Source of the DNA: Chlorella sorokiniana
Lineage: Eukaryota > Chlorophyta > Trebouxiophyceae > Chlorellales > Chlorellaceae
Assembly: GCA_025917655.1 (NCBI GenBank)
Contig: CP084609.1
Span: 1,922,001 to 1,986,000, forward strand
Direction of reading: 5' to 3'
DNA length: 64,000 nt
Below the pieces are notes generated by a model. That model worked only from the letters and a program-made list of their open reading frames with translations, ran no database searches and was not told the DNA's origin. Shown here one piece after another: positions 45,701 to 56,719 of the stretch. How positions within the stretch are numbered: position 1 is the first letter of the stretch; every line of letters begins with the position of its first letter. The position numbers and the translations under genes were made by a program.

Positions 45701-48012
45701 CCCAACTGCAGCGCATCCCACACGCGCCGCTGCAGCCACGCAGGCCGGCGCCGCGCACCTGGTTGCGCTTGATGCGCTGCCCGCAGCCGAAGCAGTAGAG
45801 GGAGGGCGGCTCAAAGGTGAGGCGGTTCAGCTCGCAGACCCTGCAGTTGGACTCCATCTCCTGCAGGCGGGCACAGGAAAACGTGGAAACGCAGATGAGC
45901 GAAACAAGCAGAAAGGGAGGAGGAACGAGAGGCGGAGGTGAAGCAGTAAGGGAGAAGAAAAGAGAGGCGGAGGCGAACACGGGCAAGCCTGGGCAGGGCA
46001 CAGAGCCGCTGTGAGGCTGGATGAATGAGGAGCCGCAACGGAAGGCAAGCACACAGGTTGGCGCGGGTCCGGCGACGCGAGGCAGCGGGGCGAGCGGGCA
46101 ATGCCGGGTGGTGCCTGTGAGGCGCACCTGGTGCGGCACAGGGTTCTTGGGCACGCCGCGCACTGCGAGGCAGGCGGTGGAGTCGGGGGGGTTTAAGGGG
46201 GGGCAGAGGGGCAGGAGGCTGGTGAGCAGGTCGGCAAAGGCCAGCAGCAGCTCTCAGGGGACGCCCGACGGGGCACGGCGCAGGCAAGCGTGCGGCGCCC
46301 GCCCCGCTTCCGCGCCAGCCCACCCTGCACGTCCTTCTTGCGCAGCTTGGCCACGTGGTTTCGATCTGGGCCTCGTTGAAGTACTCCAGCAGGGATGTGC
46401 CCATGTTCTCCGTCAGCTGGCTGGTGCGCTGCCGCTTGGGAGCCTGCACAGCCTCCAGCGGCAGGGCGGCGGATGCGGGCGGCTGCACGGCGCCCCCGCT
46501 GCCAGCGCCGCCGCCACGGCCGGCAACGGCTGCGCCTGCGGCTGTGCGGCGCCGCCCGGCGGCGTCAGCGACGGCAGCGCGGCCAGGGCGGGTGGCTGGG
46601 CGGGGCGCCGCCCGCGGCCAGGGCCGCCGCTGCCGCCGCCCGCGCCGCCGCCGCCGCTGGTGTCCAGCGAGGAGAAGATGGTGCCGGCGTCGACGCCGTG
46701 CCGCTGCTGGAACATCTCACGCGCCTTGGGGTTCTGCTGCAGGTGCAGCAGCAGGTTCTGCCGCAGCTCCGGCGTCAGGTTGGCTGCGAGCAGAGGGTGG
46801 CACGGAGCGGCAGGCGTGTTTTGAGTGTTGCGTGCGGTGGGTTCAGGCCAGAACAGCTTGCAGCAGCACACCCCAACCGCAGGTTCCGGCGGCATCCGCA
46901 ACAAGGCCGCCCCCTGGTGGCAAGCCGTTGCTCCGCAAGCCCCCACCCTCCCGCCTGCATGCCCCCTGTCAGGCCGGCACACAACGTCCCTGCAGCTGGC
47001 GGGCGGCCGGCGGCCGCCGCGCTCCTCACCCGTCTTGCGGTAGAACACCTGCTGCCGCTGCTTGCTCACGTACTGCTTGACCGGGGCGCACACAGGGCAG
47101 TTGGGGCTGGTGCACTTCTGGTGGTGGCGCAGCAGCTCCCGGGACGGGTTGCACCTGCGGGCGGGCGGGGCCAGGGGCAGGGGCTGTCGGCACACGCTCG
47201 TCCAAGGTGGCAGGCAGGCCGCTGGCAAGAGGCGGCGCCCGTGTGCCAGCCAGGCAGGCGTCGCTGGGGCGGCGGCGTCGCGCGCAGCGGAGCGGCGGCC
47301 GGAGCAGCCTCGCGGCGGCAGGCCGCGCGGGCGGGGGTGCGGCGTGAGCGGCTCACCGCGGGTAGTCGCAGCGCGCCTCCTTGCAGTGTACCAGGTGCTG
47401 CCACAGCTGCTTGGCCACGGTGCAGTTGCGGCCGTACTGGCACTGCGCCTCCCAGCTGGCAGCGGGCGCAGTGGCGCAGGAAGAGCAGCCAGCGCTGCTG
47501 CTTCAGGATCTGCTGCTTGCGCAGGTCGCCGCCGCTGCCCGGGATCTGCGGCAGGGCGGCGGCGGCGAGGGAGGGGAGGCTGGGGCGAGGGACAGGCGAC
47601 CAGCGGCAAGCGAGGCGGTTGCGCCTACGACCTGCGGCGGGCACCAGCGCATGCGCCGCAGTGCAGGGGCCCCAAGTCCCCGGGAAGCTGAGGCGCTGAG
47701 CTGTCAGCCGCCCACAGCATCTCAGGGGGCACCCTCCACACCAGCAGCTGTGCATCTGTCGCGATGCAGGAAAGCACTGGCCCGCCCACCTGGCCATCCA
47801 GGTCAGCAAAGGCGCCCCCAGCAAGTTGAAGCTCTGGTCTGCCTCGGGATTGAGTGAGGGCAGCGCCGTGGGCGGACCCTCCACCACACCGCCCATCGCC
47901 CGCGCCTCGCTGCCGCCCCCATCTGCGCCGCCGCCGCCTGCTGCAGCAGCGGCAGCGGCGGCGTGCCCGCCGTGGGCAGCCCCCCGCATGCGCCAGCTGC
48001 GCCGCGTAGTGA

Positions 48013-48045
<33 letters not shown>

Positions 48046-49512
48046 AGCAGGGCCGGCGACGGCTGCTGGCGGTGCATGAGCACCTGCTGCGGCTGCATCC
48101 CCGCCTGACCACCCAGGGGCAGCAGGCTGACGCCCGCACCTGCGCCACACGACCAAAGCATTTGAAAAACGCATCATGGAGTTGCGGGCAGTGCAGGCAA
48201 GCTACTCAACCGATCTACAGAAATTGGCCGAAAAGGGGTGCTGGCCCAGCCAGGGCAAAGCAAGTGAGGCAGGCCCCGCTGCACTCCCAACCGGCGGCGC
48301 TCACCAAAGCCGTTGGAGGCGGGCAGCATGCCCATGCCGCCGTAGCCCCCAGGCGCCATCATGCCCAACGCGCTCATCTGCTGCTGCTGCTGCTGCTGCT
48401 GCTGCATCATGTGCTGCTGCTGCTGTTGCTGTGCGAGGCTCAGCATGCTGCCGGCAGAGCCCCCGCCTACCGGCACCATGCCGCCCCGCCCTCAAGCTTG
48501 AGCTGCGGCACCATGCCGCCGCTGTCCAGCTTGAGCTGCGGCACCATGCCGCCGCCCGCCAGCCCCGGCACTTGCGCCTGGCCTGTGGGCAGCAGGGAGG
48601 CGCGCCGCTGCCCAGCGGCATCAGGCCGTTGGGCGCGGGCACCAGCCCGCCCATCATGCTGCCGCCGCCGCCGCCCGCCCCCGCAGCAGCACCGGCGCGC
48701 CGTTGGACATGAAGGTGGGGCCGAGCTGCGCCCCACCCAGGCCGCCGCCCAGGTCGGGAGCCGCACCCGGCCCGGGCTGCTGGCTGGCGTGCGGGGCCTG
48801 CCGCATGGACCCCGCCGCCTGCAGGCTGGCTCCAGACGTGACGTCGCCGCCGCCCACCAGCGCGGCATAATCCATGCCCGCGGCCCCCCGCTGCGCGCTC
48901 TCCGCCGTGCTGTGCCCGGCTGGCGCGCCCGCCACCGCCAGCTGGTTGCCGCCAGCGCCAGGCACAAGCTGCGGCTGCGCCGCGGCTTGCTGCACCTGCT
49001 GCGCCGCAAGGCCCACGCCCTGCCCCGGGTCCAGCTGCCACGGCATGCCGCCGTTGGGCGTCGCCGCCCGCTGCTGCGCCTGCGCGTGCGCCTGCTGCTG
49101 CGCGTGCAGCAGGGCGGCCTGCTGCGCCTGCTGCCGGCTGTGGGAGCTGGGGGTGAGCGAGTCGCCGCCCATCAGCTGCTGCATGTAGGACTCGCCGCCG
49201 CCGTCGCCGGCGCTCGGCGTGCGGGCGCCGGCGCCCCGGCTTGCGCACAATGTGCGACACCACCTGCTGCAGCCGCAGTTCCAGCGTGCTCAGATCGGCA
49301 TACTCGTCCTGCAACACGGGGAAGCAAGGCGCAGCCAGCTGGAGTCGGCGCCAGCTGGAAGCGACCGGACAACCATGGAGGCAGAGCAATGGCTGGCGGG
49401 AAGCGGCGCTGCTGCGCGGGCCCACCCTGCTGGCTGCCATTTTATACAGCGACTCTTCCAGCCGCCGTATGAAGTCTGGCAGCTTGTTCTGCTGAATTTG
49501 GCCTGCGAGCAC
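39703..49512 (-). CDS. HAC1: CBP/p300-type histone acetyltransferase (HAC family)
   Basis: This is a nuclear lysine acetyltransferase and co-activator. Reading leftwards: a KIX-like N-terminal segment (about 49505-49240, [38 protein letters not shown]); Gln/Met/Gly-rich low complexity (about 49200-47990) with poly-Q tracts; TAZ1 zinc finger (about 47510-47035, [18 protein letters not shown], then [20 protein letters not shown]); PHD region (about 45860-45085, [40 protein letters not shown]); KAT11 catalytic region (about 44860-42480, [56 protein letters not shown]); ZZ fingers (about 42150-41740 and 40990-40625, [20 protein letters not shown]); and TAZ2 (about 40330-39703, [18 protein letters not shown]), ending RQQAGA. 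The domain order matches plant HAC proteins. There are more than 15 introns. The true start lies upstream of 49512, where an acceptor-like CAG precedes the first readable exon. Confidence 0.92.
42961..42993. repeat. Tandem GCGGTACA units at an intron 3' end in HAC
   Basis: Three to four copies of the 8-base unit gcggtaca (- strand TGTACCGC) abut the acceptor of the exon that starts [14 protein letters not shown]. Related units abut the acceptors at about 43229-43252 and 43871-43879 and, as a two-unit array, 45493-45528. Confidence 0.75.
48010..48053. repeat. CAG/CTG tract encoding poly-Gln (first)
   Basis: A run of ctg with one ttg on the + strand encodes about a dozen consecutive Gln on the - strand in HAC, followed by [12 protein letters not shown]. 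Confidence 0.85.
48378..48432. repeat. CAG/CTG tract encoding poly-Gln (second)
   Basis: Two ctg arrays, broken by HMM codons, encode nine and about six Gln in HAC between SLA and [14 protein letters not shown]. Confidence 0.85.
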
Positions 49513-50637
49513 AGGATTGGGGGAGCCCAGGGCAGGGCGGTTGGCGACTTACAGGGGGCATCGGCACCGGCGTGCGACAGCACAGGTGCTCAGCTGCCCA
49601 GCCAGCATGGAACACACCTGCCATCTCCGGTTTTCGCCGTGCAAACAGCGTGAACTGCGAGATGGCAAGGGAGGGGGCCATGTAAAGCGAGGTGAGCAGT
49701 GTGCGGGCGTGTGTGCCAGGAGCAGGACGGGTGCCACTGGCCAGCACCCACCACTGCTCGTATGACGCGATCCCTGGTGGCGGCATCGCGAGCAGCATCA
49801 TGCCTGCAGACAACCAAATACCACAAGGAGATGTGAGCGATGCAATTACAAGCAAGCACGGGCAGGGCGTGCGAGGGCGGCGGTGGTGCGAGGTGAACCC
49901 TGCCCCTCCCCTCGCGCTCAGGCTGGGCATAAAGTTGGTGCTGCTTCCTTTGCCACTAATGCACGACTACAAGTTTGTTGACACAGCGGGAGCGCAGAAA
50001 GCCGGCAGGGCGGCTGCCCAAAGGTGGAGTGCGGGAGGCGGGGCACCGATCAACCGCTTCCGGGATGTTTCAAGCGATCTAGATTCACCATGTAGGCATT
50101 AGGGGCTGCTCAAGCCCTTGCAGCTGCTGCTGCATAGCTGCGGCCCGGTGGCCACCAGGCCCCGCCTCCTACGGCCGCACTCGTTGAGCAGTTCGCCGCT
50201 CCAGGATAGCAAGTTGCAGCTAAGCTGCGGGCAGCCGTCAACACGCCTCTTGCAAACAGCCCTCCCCTGGCGAACTAGCCCTGGGCAGCTGTGGCGGGGA
50301 AGAGACGAGGATATATATAGTTCGGAGACTGACTGCAGCAGATTCTAGGGAGCGACACCTGCAAATGCGGCACGGGAAGGGATGCCCGCCACGCAAGCTG
50401 AAGAACCGAGTCAAAAGCGCGGGCTGCCCGGCTCCTGGCACGCGCATCCTCCCCTCAATCCACTTGCCAACATGGGGTGCCAGCTGCCAGCCTTGGCGGC
50501 TCTGGTTCTGGCACTGGAACCTTGGTTTCGAGCGCCGCAACCCCTGGCCCCTCTGGACTGCAGGTTATGATCCGTCACATGGGCCTCCTCATCCGCACTG
50601 GGCGCATCACGGTTTGGCAAGGTCACACTGGGTGGTG
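49513..50637. other. Upstream region of HAC, 5' exons not resolved
   Basis: The HAC start codon should lie here. One candidate is MMLLAMPPPGIASYEQW (about 49803-49750), but its donor phase does not fit the next exon. No other gene is seen. Confidence 0.35.
50314..50322. promoter_or_regulatory. TATA-like element, probably of the HAC promoter
   Basis: tatatatag lies about 510 bases upstream of the candidate HAC start. It is nearly palindromic, so orientation is not given by the motif. The nearest gene to the right ends rather than starts here, which favours HAC. Confidence 0.35.
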
Positions 50638-52102
50638 TCATTCATTCATCGACATCCACACGAGCGTCTCCCCCATGTCGTGCGCATCGCGGAAGAGCAG
50701 CCAGTGCGGCGGCACGGCGGCCGCCCGCCCCGCGTACGCCGGCCGCTGCGCCTGCGGCAGCACCAGCAGGCCCCCTGCGGCGGCAGCAGCGCCACCGCGC
50801 GCCGCAGGCAGGCCATGCGGGCGAAGCCCTGCACCGCCACCAGGTCGAACCGGGCGCTGGGGGCCAGGAAGCGCAGGGCGCAGTACTCGTCCCACACCTC
50901 CCCCGACTCCGTGTCTGCAAAGCTGACGACGGGCCCCTGCGGCGGCACCACCCGCAGCTCCCAGCCCCGCTCCAGCCACGCGTCCTCAAACTGCAGCCGG
51001 GCCACGCTGCGCGCCTTGTCCGCCAGCGCTGCAAGGGAGGGGGTGGGGGCGGTCGGGCGGGGGCCAAGGGGCGGCTCATGCAGGGTGCCGGGACCAGCCC
51101 GGGACCGCATCCAGCAGAAGCGGGGCAACGGCCGGCACCCCCGCACCGCTACATGCGCGGCTGCGCGTCCGCCACGGCTCCGGGGGCGGCAGCGCTGCCC
51201 ACCCGGCCCCCTGCTGATGCGGCGTGCGGTCCGCAGAGGGGGCTCCGGAGCCCCCCGCCCCCCGCACCCGGACAGCCTCCCTCGCATCCATGCACGCCCA
51301 CACCGCCGGCGCCGCCAGCACCGCCCCAGCCCCGCTCACGTTGCGCGGCCTCTATGCTGGTGAGGTGCGCCAGGCGGGCCAGCAGCCAGGAGGTGGAGCT
51401 GCCGGTGAACCACTCCAGGCCGGCGAGGTCGCCGCCGTCGGCCAGCTGGCGCACCAGCTCCACCGCGCCCGGCTCCACAGCGGCTCGCAGCGGTTGCCGA
51501 ACGCAAAGGCGTTGTAGGGCAGCGGGCGCGTGCCGATGCCCAGCGCGTCGGGGCAGTGCTGCACCGCGCAGGCCCCCGCCTCCGCCAGGCCCGGCAGCTC
51601 GCCGGCGGCCAGCACAAAGCGGCGGACGCGGTCGCACAGCGCGCCGCGGCAGGCCGCCGCCGCCGCCGCCGCGCCCGCGCTCAGCGACATGCCCCCGCGC
51701 CGCTGCGCAGCTCCGGCGGCGGCAGCGCGATGGCCTTGCGCAGCCGCCGCTGCGCGGCCTCCACCGTGTCCTCCTCCGCCTCGCCGCCGCCGCCGTGCTG
51801 CGCCTGCAGCGCTGCCTCCAGGCCGCTCACCGTCCACGGCGGCGGGTCTGCAGAGGGCAGGCCTGGAGCTCATGAGCCCAGCCAAGGCCGGGTGCACCAG
51901 TGACCACGCAGTGGCCCCCACCTGTCGACGCACTGCTGCCGCCGCGAAAGCCGCCAAGGAGCAGCAGTGCTGCTAGCAAGCCCAGGCCAATCGTCGCCAT
52001 CCAGGCGCTCTGCCTAACAGTCCTCAGATTGAGCCTGCCGGGCGAACCGGGCTGCTTAGGTTTGGACACAGACTGCAGCAAGGGCACCGAGTTGGACCGC
52101 AT
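50638..52102 (-). CDS. Membrane-anchored methyltransferase-like protein
   Basis: The start at 52102 gives a 60-residue N-terminal exon (51922-52102) with a single membrane segment (WMATIGLGLLAALLLLGGF), consistent with a type II Golgi or ER anchor. Exon 2 (51846-51340) carries helical sequence, then RVRRFVLAAGELPGLAE, RPLPYNAFAFGNR, and LEWFTGSSTSWLLARLAHLT followed by SIE, which resembles the nucleotide-binding loop and acidic strand of class I SAM methyltransferases. Exon 3 (51028-50638) reads FEDAWLERGWELRVVPPQGP, ARFDLVAVQGFARMACLRRA and ends WMSMNE. Exon phases join. Two frame changes in exon 2 (near 51690 and 51490) lie in open, similar sequence and are likely errors. Methyltransferase identity is inferred from the fold-like pattern and the substrate is unknown; a GXM/IRX15-like relative is one alternative. 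Confidence 0.6.
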
Positions 52103-53099
52103 GGGTCCCAAGCGTCCCAGGGGCAGTCGCTGCACGTTGTGAGAGTCACGTTCAATGCTAAGGCGCGTGTACAGCTAACTAGGGTCGAGCAAGTCAGCGC
52201 GTGCGGCTCGGAGAAGATATCGAGGCCTCAACAATATCGACAATTGAGGATTGATCTGATCACCGAATGCAGCCAACAGTCACAGGCGACCCCTGACATG
52301 TTCAAGCTGTGGCGGCGAGCCAGCTCAGCAGACAGCATGTTTTTGGGTTTGCATGGAGCCCCTGCTGCAAATTGCGCCGTTGAATGGCTCCCCAACAACA
52401 CCAACGATTGTGTGGCAGCTTACAAAGGCTGAAATGCCTCTTATACGTGTGCAAACTTGTTACATGCTCTTGTGCAGTAGGACAGCATTGTCGGGTTGAA
52501 CGCCCGTTCAGCCAAGCCACGAAAAGTCATAGCTGCATGAGTTGCTGACACGGGTTACTGCACCAAGTTGTGTGCTACGGGCCATGAGCACCAGTGACGT
52601 TCGGCATGGCTCCTGTATGGATAGTGATCACTCCATTATCTCTCCCTGCAGCAGCTGAAAATGCAAATGCCTTGAGCTTTGAGCCGCCAGGCCACCCAAG
52701 CTGAAGCTTGCATGGCAGGTGCATGCAATACATGGTGGCTGGATGCTTGAGCCATGGCATGCGCAATAGCCGGCCCCACGTGCTCACCAGCTGGGCTGTA
52801 AGCTGAGCTGCCAGTAGCTGCCAGCTGAGCTGAGCAGGCAGTAGATGGCTGCCTGGCTGCCGATTTACGATGCTGAGCTGCCACCAGCTGTTTGCCGCCG
52901 CTCGCGCTCCCCTTCATGCTGCTGCTGGCAATCTGCTAACACTGCTGACGCTGCTGATCTGCAGCGTTGGGCGGGCCTAAGCTCCTTGCGCCCAACCAGA
53001 GAGCGCAAGCCAATCAGCCTGCACAGAGGGAGGCTTGCGCACAGAACAGGAGGAAATGGGTCACGGGCAAGCAAATGGCAACGAGTGTGATAAGCGGAC
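52103..53099. other. Spacer, no gene
   Basis: It contains the promoter side of the methyltransferase-like gene. Imperfect repeats of agctgagctgccagtagctg lie at about 52800-52835. No exon is seen. Confidence 0.4.
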
Positions 53100-53334
53100 T
53101 GGCGCCAGACAGGCAGCCCCCAAATGCTCACATGCTATCTAACGCCTGATCCAGCAGAGGTGCAGCGGGCGGCAAAACTCGCACAGACGCCACGACGTCG
53201 TCAGCGTCACACCAAGTCCAGGCCAACCCGACAAGGCATGGGCTAGCAGGAATGCTTGGCATATGGACCGTCGCACAGGGGGTGGCAACCTGGCACGTTC
53301 CGCTTCAGGCGTGCCAGCTGCACGCCCGCAGATG

Positions 53335-54780
53335 CTACAATGCAGCGCTGCTGCCGCTTCCATCCTGTGGCTGCTGTTCAGGCTCGGCAGCATGCTGCTC
53401 CTGCTCCTGATCCAGTTGCTCCTCGACACCAGCTTCATCCGAGTAGCTGAGGCAACCATGTACGGAGTGATTCCACTCGGCCTCCACCTTCGAGCAAATG
53501 AAACGCTCACACCATTCAGCCTGCACGGGCTAAGAGCAAGCACCTTTAAGAACTGCACCCTGAACGTCACCTGGAAGACATGCGCATGCTCAACCGCAAG
53601 CCACAGCAACACAGCAAAAGGCAGCATGGGTCGTGCTCACTGTTTCGAGCGCCTTGTGGCAGGCGCTGCACACGTCAGTGGGTGGCACCGCTCGCATCGC
53701 CGCCACCGCCTCGTCGTCCTCGGGCAAGTCAAAGGTGGCAGTGGAAGCATGCCACAGCCTGTGCGCCCCATCCATGTCGCCCTCCTCCAACGCTCGCAGC
53801 ATTTCCAGGGCCTCGGCTTGCTTGCCCAGGCACCACGCAGCCCGAGCGGCGCATGAGGCTGCCAGTCGCCGACGCACGACATCGCTGCCGGGGCAGCCAA
53901 CGCAGTGGTTCACAGTCGTGTAATCCCACGACTCGGCGGAGATTTGCAGAATCTGGGCAGAAATCTGCAAAAACAAATACAGAATGTAATTGTGCCACGG
54001 CGGCTGGCGGTGGAACCCCGTTGTGGGGACGGGCGGGCCGGCAGAGTGGCAAAAGGTGGGTGCCCCCTGCTAGTGGGCCTTTCTCTTGGGCCTACCCCAG
54101 CTTCCTCAGCTTCTGCGCGAAGCATTGCGCGGTAGACCTCCACCAGACGACCCTCGTCTCGCTCTTCCAGCGGCTTTGCAAGCTCTCTGTTCCACTCGCG
54201 GCGTAATCTCATGGTCAACTCCTTGTGAGCTTGTGAGCCCGGCCACGGGCGGAAAAGCTCCGCCTTGGCCGCGGACAGCCACCTCAATACCTGCTGAAAA
54301 ATGCCATTCGTGTTCGTGGAAAAGGATTGAACGCCAAGAATCGGCGCAGCGCAATTGACGTATGATGCCGAGTGGAAGGCAGCCAACCCCCATCAGGCGG
54401 GTGATGGGGGCGGGCGACAGGCGGGCGCTCGAGCGGCGAGCGGCCCGCCAAGAAAGCCACATTAACAACCCGCCTCCTTTCGTTGTTTCCCACCCGGCTC
54501 CGCAACAACGTGTGGACCCTCCAGGAGATGCAGTCGTGTTGGAGAGGGCCACACCGGCCTGCACAGCCATGTCGGGTTTGTCTGCCTGCCAGCAACCATG
54601 CCCCTGCCGGTTGAGAGCTGGCCAACCAGGCTGCCCTGGCCCAGGCTCGCAAACTCCAGTCAACTGTTTCAATCCGCTGTTGACAGCTGCCAGATTCAAC
54701 AGCAGTGCACCATGCCCAGGGCCATGTGCGCTGAACTTGATGCGAGAATTTTGCGGCACTGCAGCGATGAGCGTTCAGCC
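53335..54780 (-). CDS. Gene X copy A: Cys-containing protein with acidic Gln-rich tail
   Basis: I do not recognise this family. The readable exons are one near 54780-54500 (frame uncertain), about 54288-54098 (VLRWLSAAKAELFRPWPGSQ, then MRLRREWNRELAKPLEERDE) ending at a GTAGGC donor, about 53963-53632 (NHCVGCPGSDVVRRRLAA, KQAEALEMLRALEEGDMDGA, VCSACHKALET) ending at a GTGAGC donor, and about 53526-53335 (AEWCERFICSKVEAEWNHSV, then an EQEQ-rich acidic end). The CxxC of CSAC, HCVGC and WCERFIC suggest a zinc-binding fold formed across exons. The copy at 59454 keeps the middle exons closely, but its last exon has a different N-terminal half. It is divergent from gene Y. Confidence 0.55.
54500..54780. 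repeat. Nearly invariant block shared with 60610-60890
   Basis: About 240-280 bases differ from the other copy at only a few positions, with about 190 bases in a row apparently identical (about 54570-54755 versus 60685-60870), whereas flanking exons and introns differ visibly. Several frames on both strands are open, so the coding frame is not settled by inspection. Confidence 0.8.
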
Positions 54781-55258
54781 TGCCCGGAACCCTGCGTGGG
54801 GTTACTTGTACTTTGCAGAGGAGAGGGTCAAGCGTAAATCCTAATCAAATAGGGACAGACATGTTTGATTGTGTACAGCAGCAAACGTACAACAATCTTT
54901 CCTCTGGGAGGAGGAAAAACTCGTCTGCAAGCAGCTTCTTGCCAGCAGCCATCTGGCGCTGGTTTTCTCATGTCAGCACCGCCCTCCTGCTCCTGAGGGA
55001 GACTCGCTTCCTACACGTGGAGTGCTTGCTGAGTCCTGGCTGCCACGCCAAGGGACCCTTCATCAGGTGAGCCTATTGGTCAGCCAGCGCAGCCTCCAGC
55101 AGCAAACAATCCCTTGGGCAGGCTGGGGACGGGGTCCTGTGCACAAGGGGGCTTCTGCAGCGCACTGCAGCAGCCAGCATACTCATCCTACGCCTGCCTG
55201 CCTGACAAGTTCTCCAAGGCCTCCAGTTTGCAGAACCCTTCACGTCTTTGCTCAAGCC

Positions 55259-56462
55259 ATGCTAGGTCTTGGGCGTGGCGCCGGGGCAGTCGCAGCAGCT
55301 GGTAACCCGGAGCAAGGTCAAGCAGGCGGGCAGCCGGGGCAGGCTGCACAGCCTGCAGCTGCCTTGAAGTGGGGCGACCTGTGCTGGCAGCTTTTCATAG
55401 TGACCATAGGCGTTGTGAAGGCACTCGTGGCCGAACAACCCTCCCCACCGCCAGCACCTGGCAGTGCGCGTGCACCAGTCGGTGCCCCAGCGCTTCAGCC
55501 TGCACCTGCCATCGGTTAGGGCGCCGCTGGTCCACGTTCCTGCCTGCGATGTGTCTTCTGTTGCTCAGCGCAAGCATGGCTTATGGCAGCTGTGCGCACG
55601 CACTGCAGCGCCCCGCTTGATCTTTTTACTCGCGATTCTGACGGCGATTGCTGGGGTGCAGCTAGGCTGCGTGCCTCATGCCAGCCAAGTGGGCGATTAC
55701 TTTTGGCCGCTGGTCCCCGCCCTGGCCGCTGGTAAGACTTGAAGGCACAAACAATGGCATGCCTGTGCGTTTAACGTGGCTCTGTGGTTGAAGAAGGCGT
55801 CCATTTTGCTGCTGCAGCCGCAGGAATCCTTGTGCCAAAGCCCTCAACCCCTTCCCATCGTGACAAATGGGCGCTTACCCTGGGCTGGGCCGCAATGACT
55901 GCAGTGGGCGTCAGCATTCCTCCATGGCTGGTCACGACTGTTGAGACATGGGCGGCCAAAGGGCCTGTCTCTGCGCTCATGCTGGCGACCAACCCTGCAT
56001 TTGACTGGTTCACAACCGTGGTGAAGTTGTGCACTGTGGCCATCATCGCCATCATTACGCTTGTCATGGGTCCCAAGGATGATGTTTTGGCGGGTGAGGC
56101 AGGGCAACACTATGGCTTGACTCCCTCAGAAGGCGCCTTCTTGCAGAGCGGTGGTCAAAGCTTGCGGAATGATCCGCCCACCCTGCCGCGCATGCAGGGA
56201 ATCTGCCTCCTGGTCTGCGCCGCTGGCTGATGAGGGTGTGGCCCATCGCTGGGGGATGCATGGGTAAGTGATCAGCCTGTACCCTTGCCTTCATGCAAGG
56301 GTGTAGCACTGATTGGCGCCCCAGGCGCAATGAAGGAGCGCAAGCGGTCAAGGTCAGCTGGGGAATCAACTATGACAGGTTGATGTCGCACTCGCATCAT
56401 GTGCTCTGCTTGCAGTGCTGGGTACCTACGTGGTGGCACGCATTAGAGGATCTTTCGGCTGA
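55259..56462 (+). pseudogene. Gene Y copy A: decayed multi-pass membrane protein
   Basis: This copy matches gene Y at 61383-62727. It starts MLGLGRGAGAVAAAGNPEQG. The frame then ends in a TAG at 55517-55519, and the following membrane helices (STFLPAMCLLLLSASMAYGS; FLLAILTAIAGVQLG) are read in two other frames, so at least two length changes separate it from copy B. Exon 2 (GILVPKPSTPSHRDKWALTL, VKLCTVAIIAIITLVMGP) and the last exon (VLGTYVVARIRG) are preserved, but the C-terminus stops at 56462, about 20 residues early. Some shifts may be sequence errors, but together with the lost tail a decaying paralog is the better reading. Confidence 0.6.
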
Positions 56463-56719
56463 ACGGGGGCAGCAAACCAGCCAGAGGAGCAGCTGCTATC
56501 GCGAACAACGCACCGCCAAAGCGCTTGCACAGAAGCCGCTGCAACAATGCATGATCATGGGCCTTGAGTAGATGCGATGCTGAACAGCACTCTCACACTT
56601 GGAACGCCAACATCACATGTGTCACACGCCAAAGACTCGATTACTTCAGTGCCACGGGGCAACATGGGCCATAGGCAGAAATTGCAATCCCAACAACAGC
56701 CCAGCTGCAGGCCGTGCAC

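Noticed and set aside
47826-49472. A 548-residue + strand open frame opposite HAC
   Set aside because: It is antisense to the HAC N-terminus in very GC-rich sequence. Its His/Arg/Leu-rich content is the complement of Gln/Ala/Gly-rich coding.
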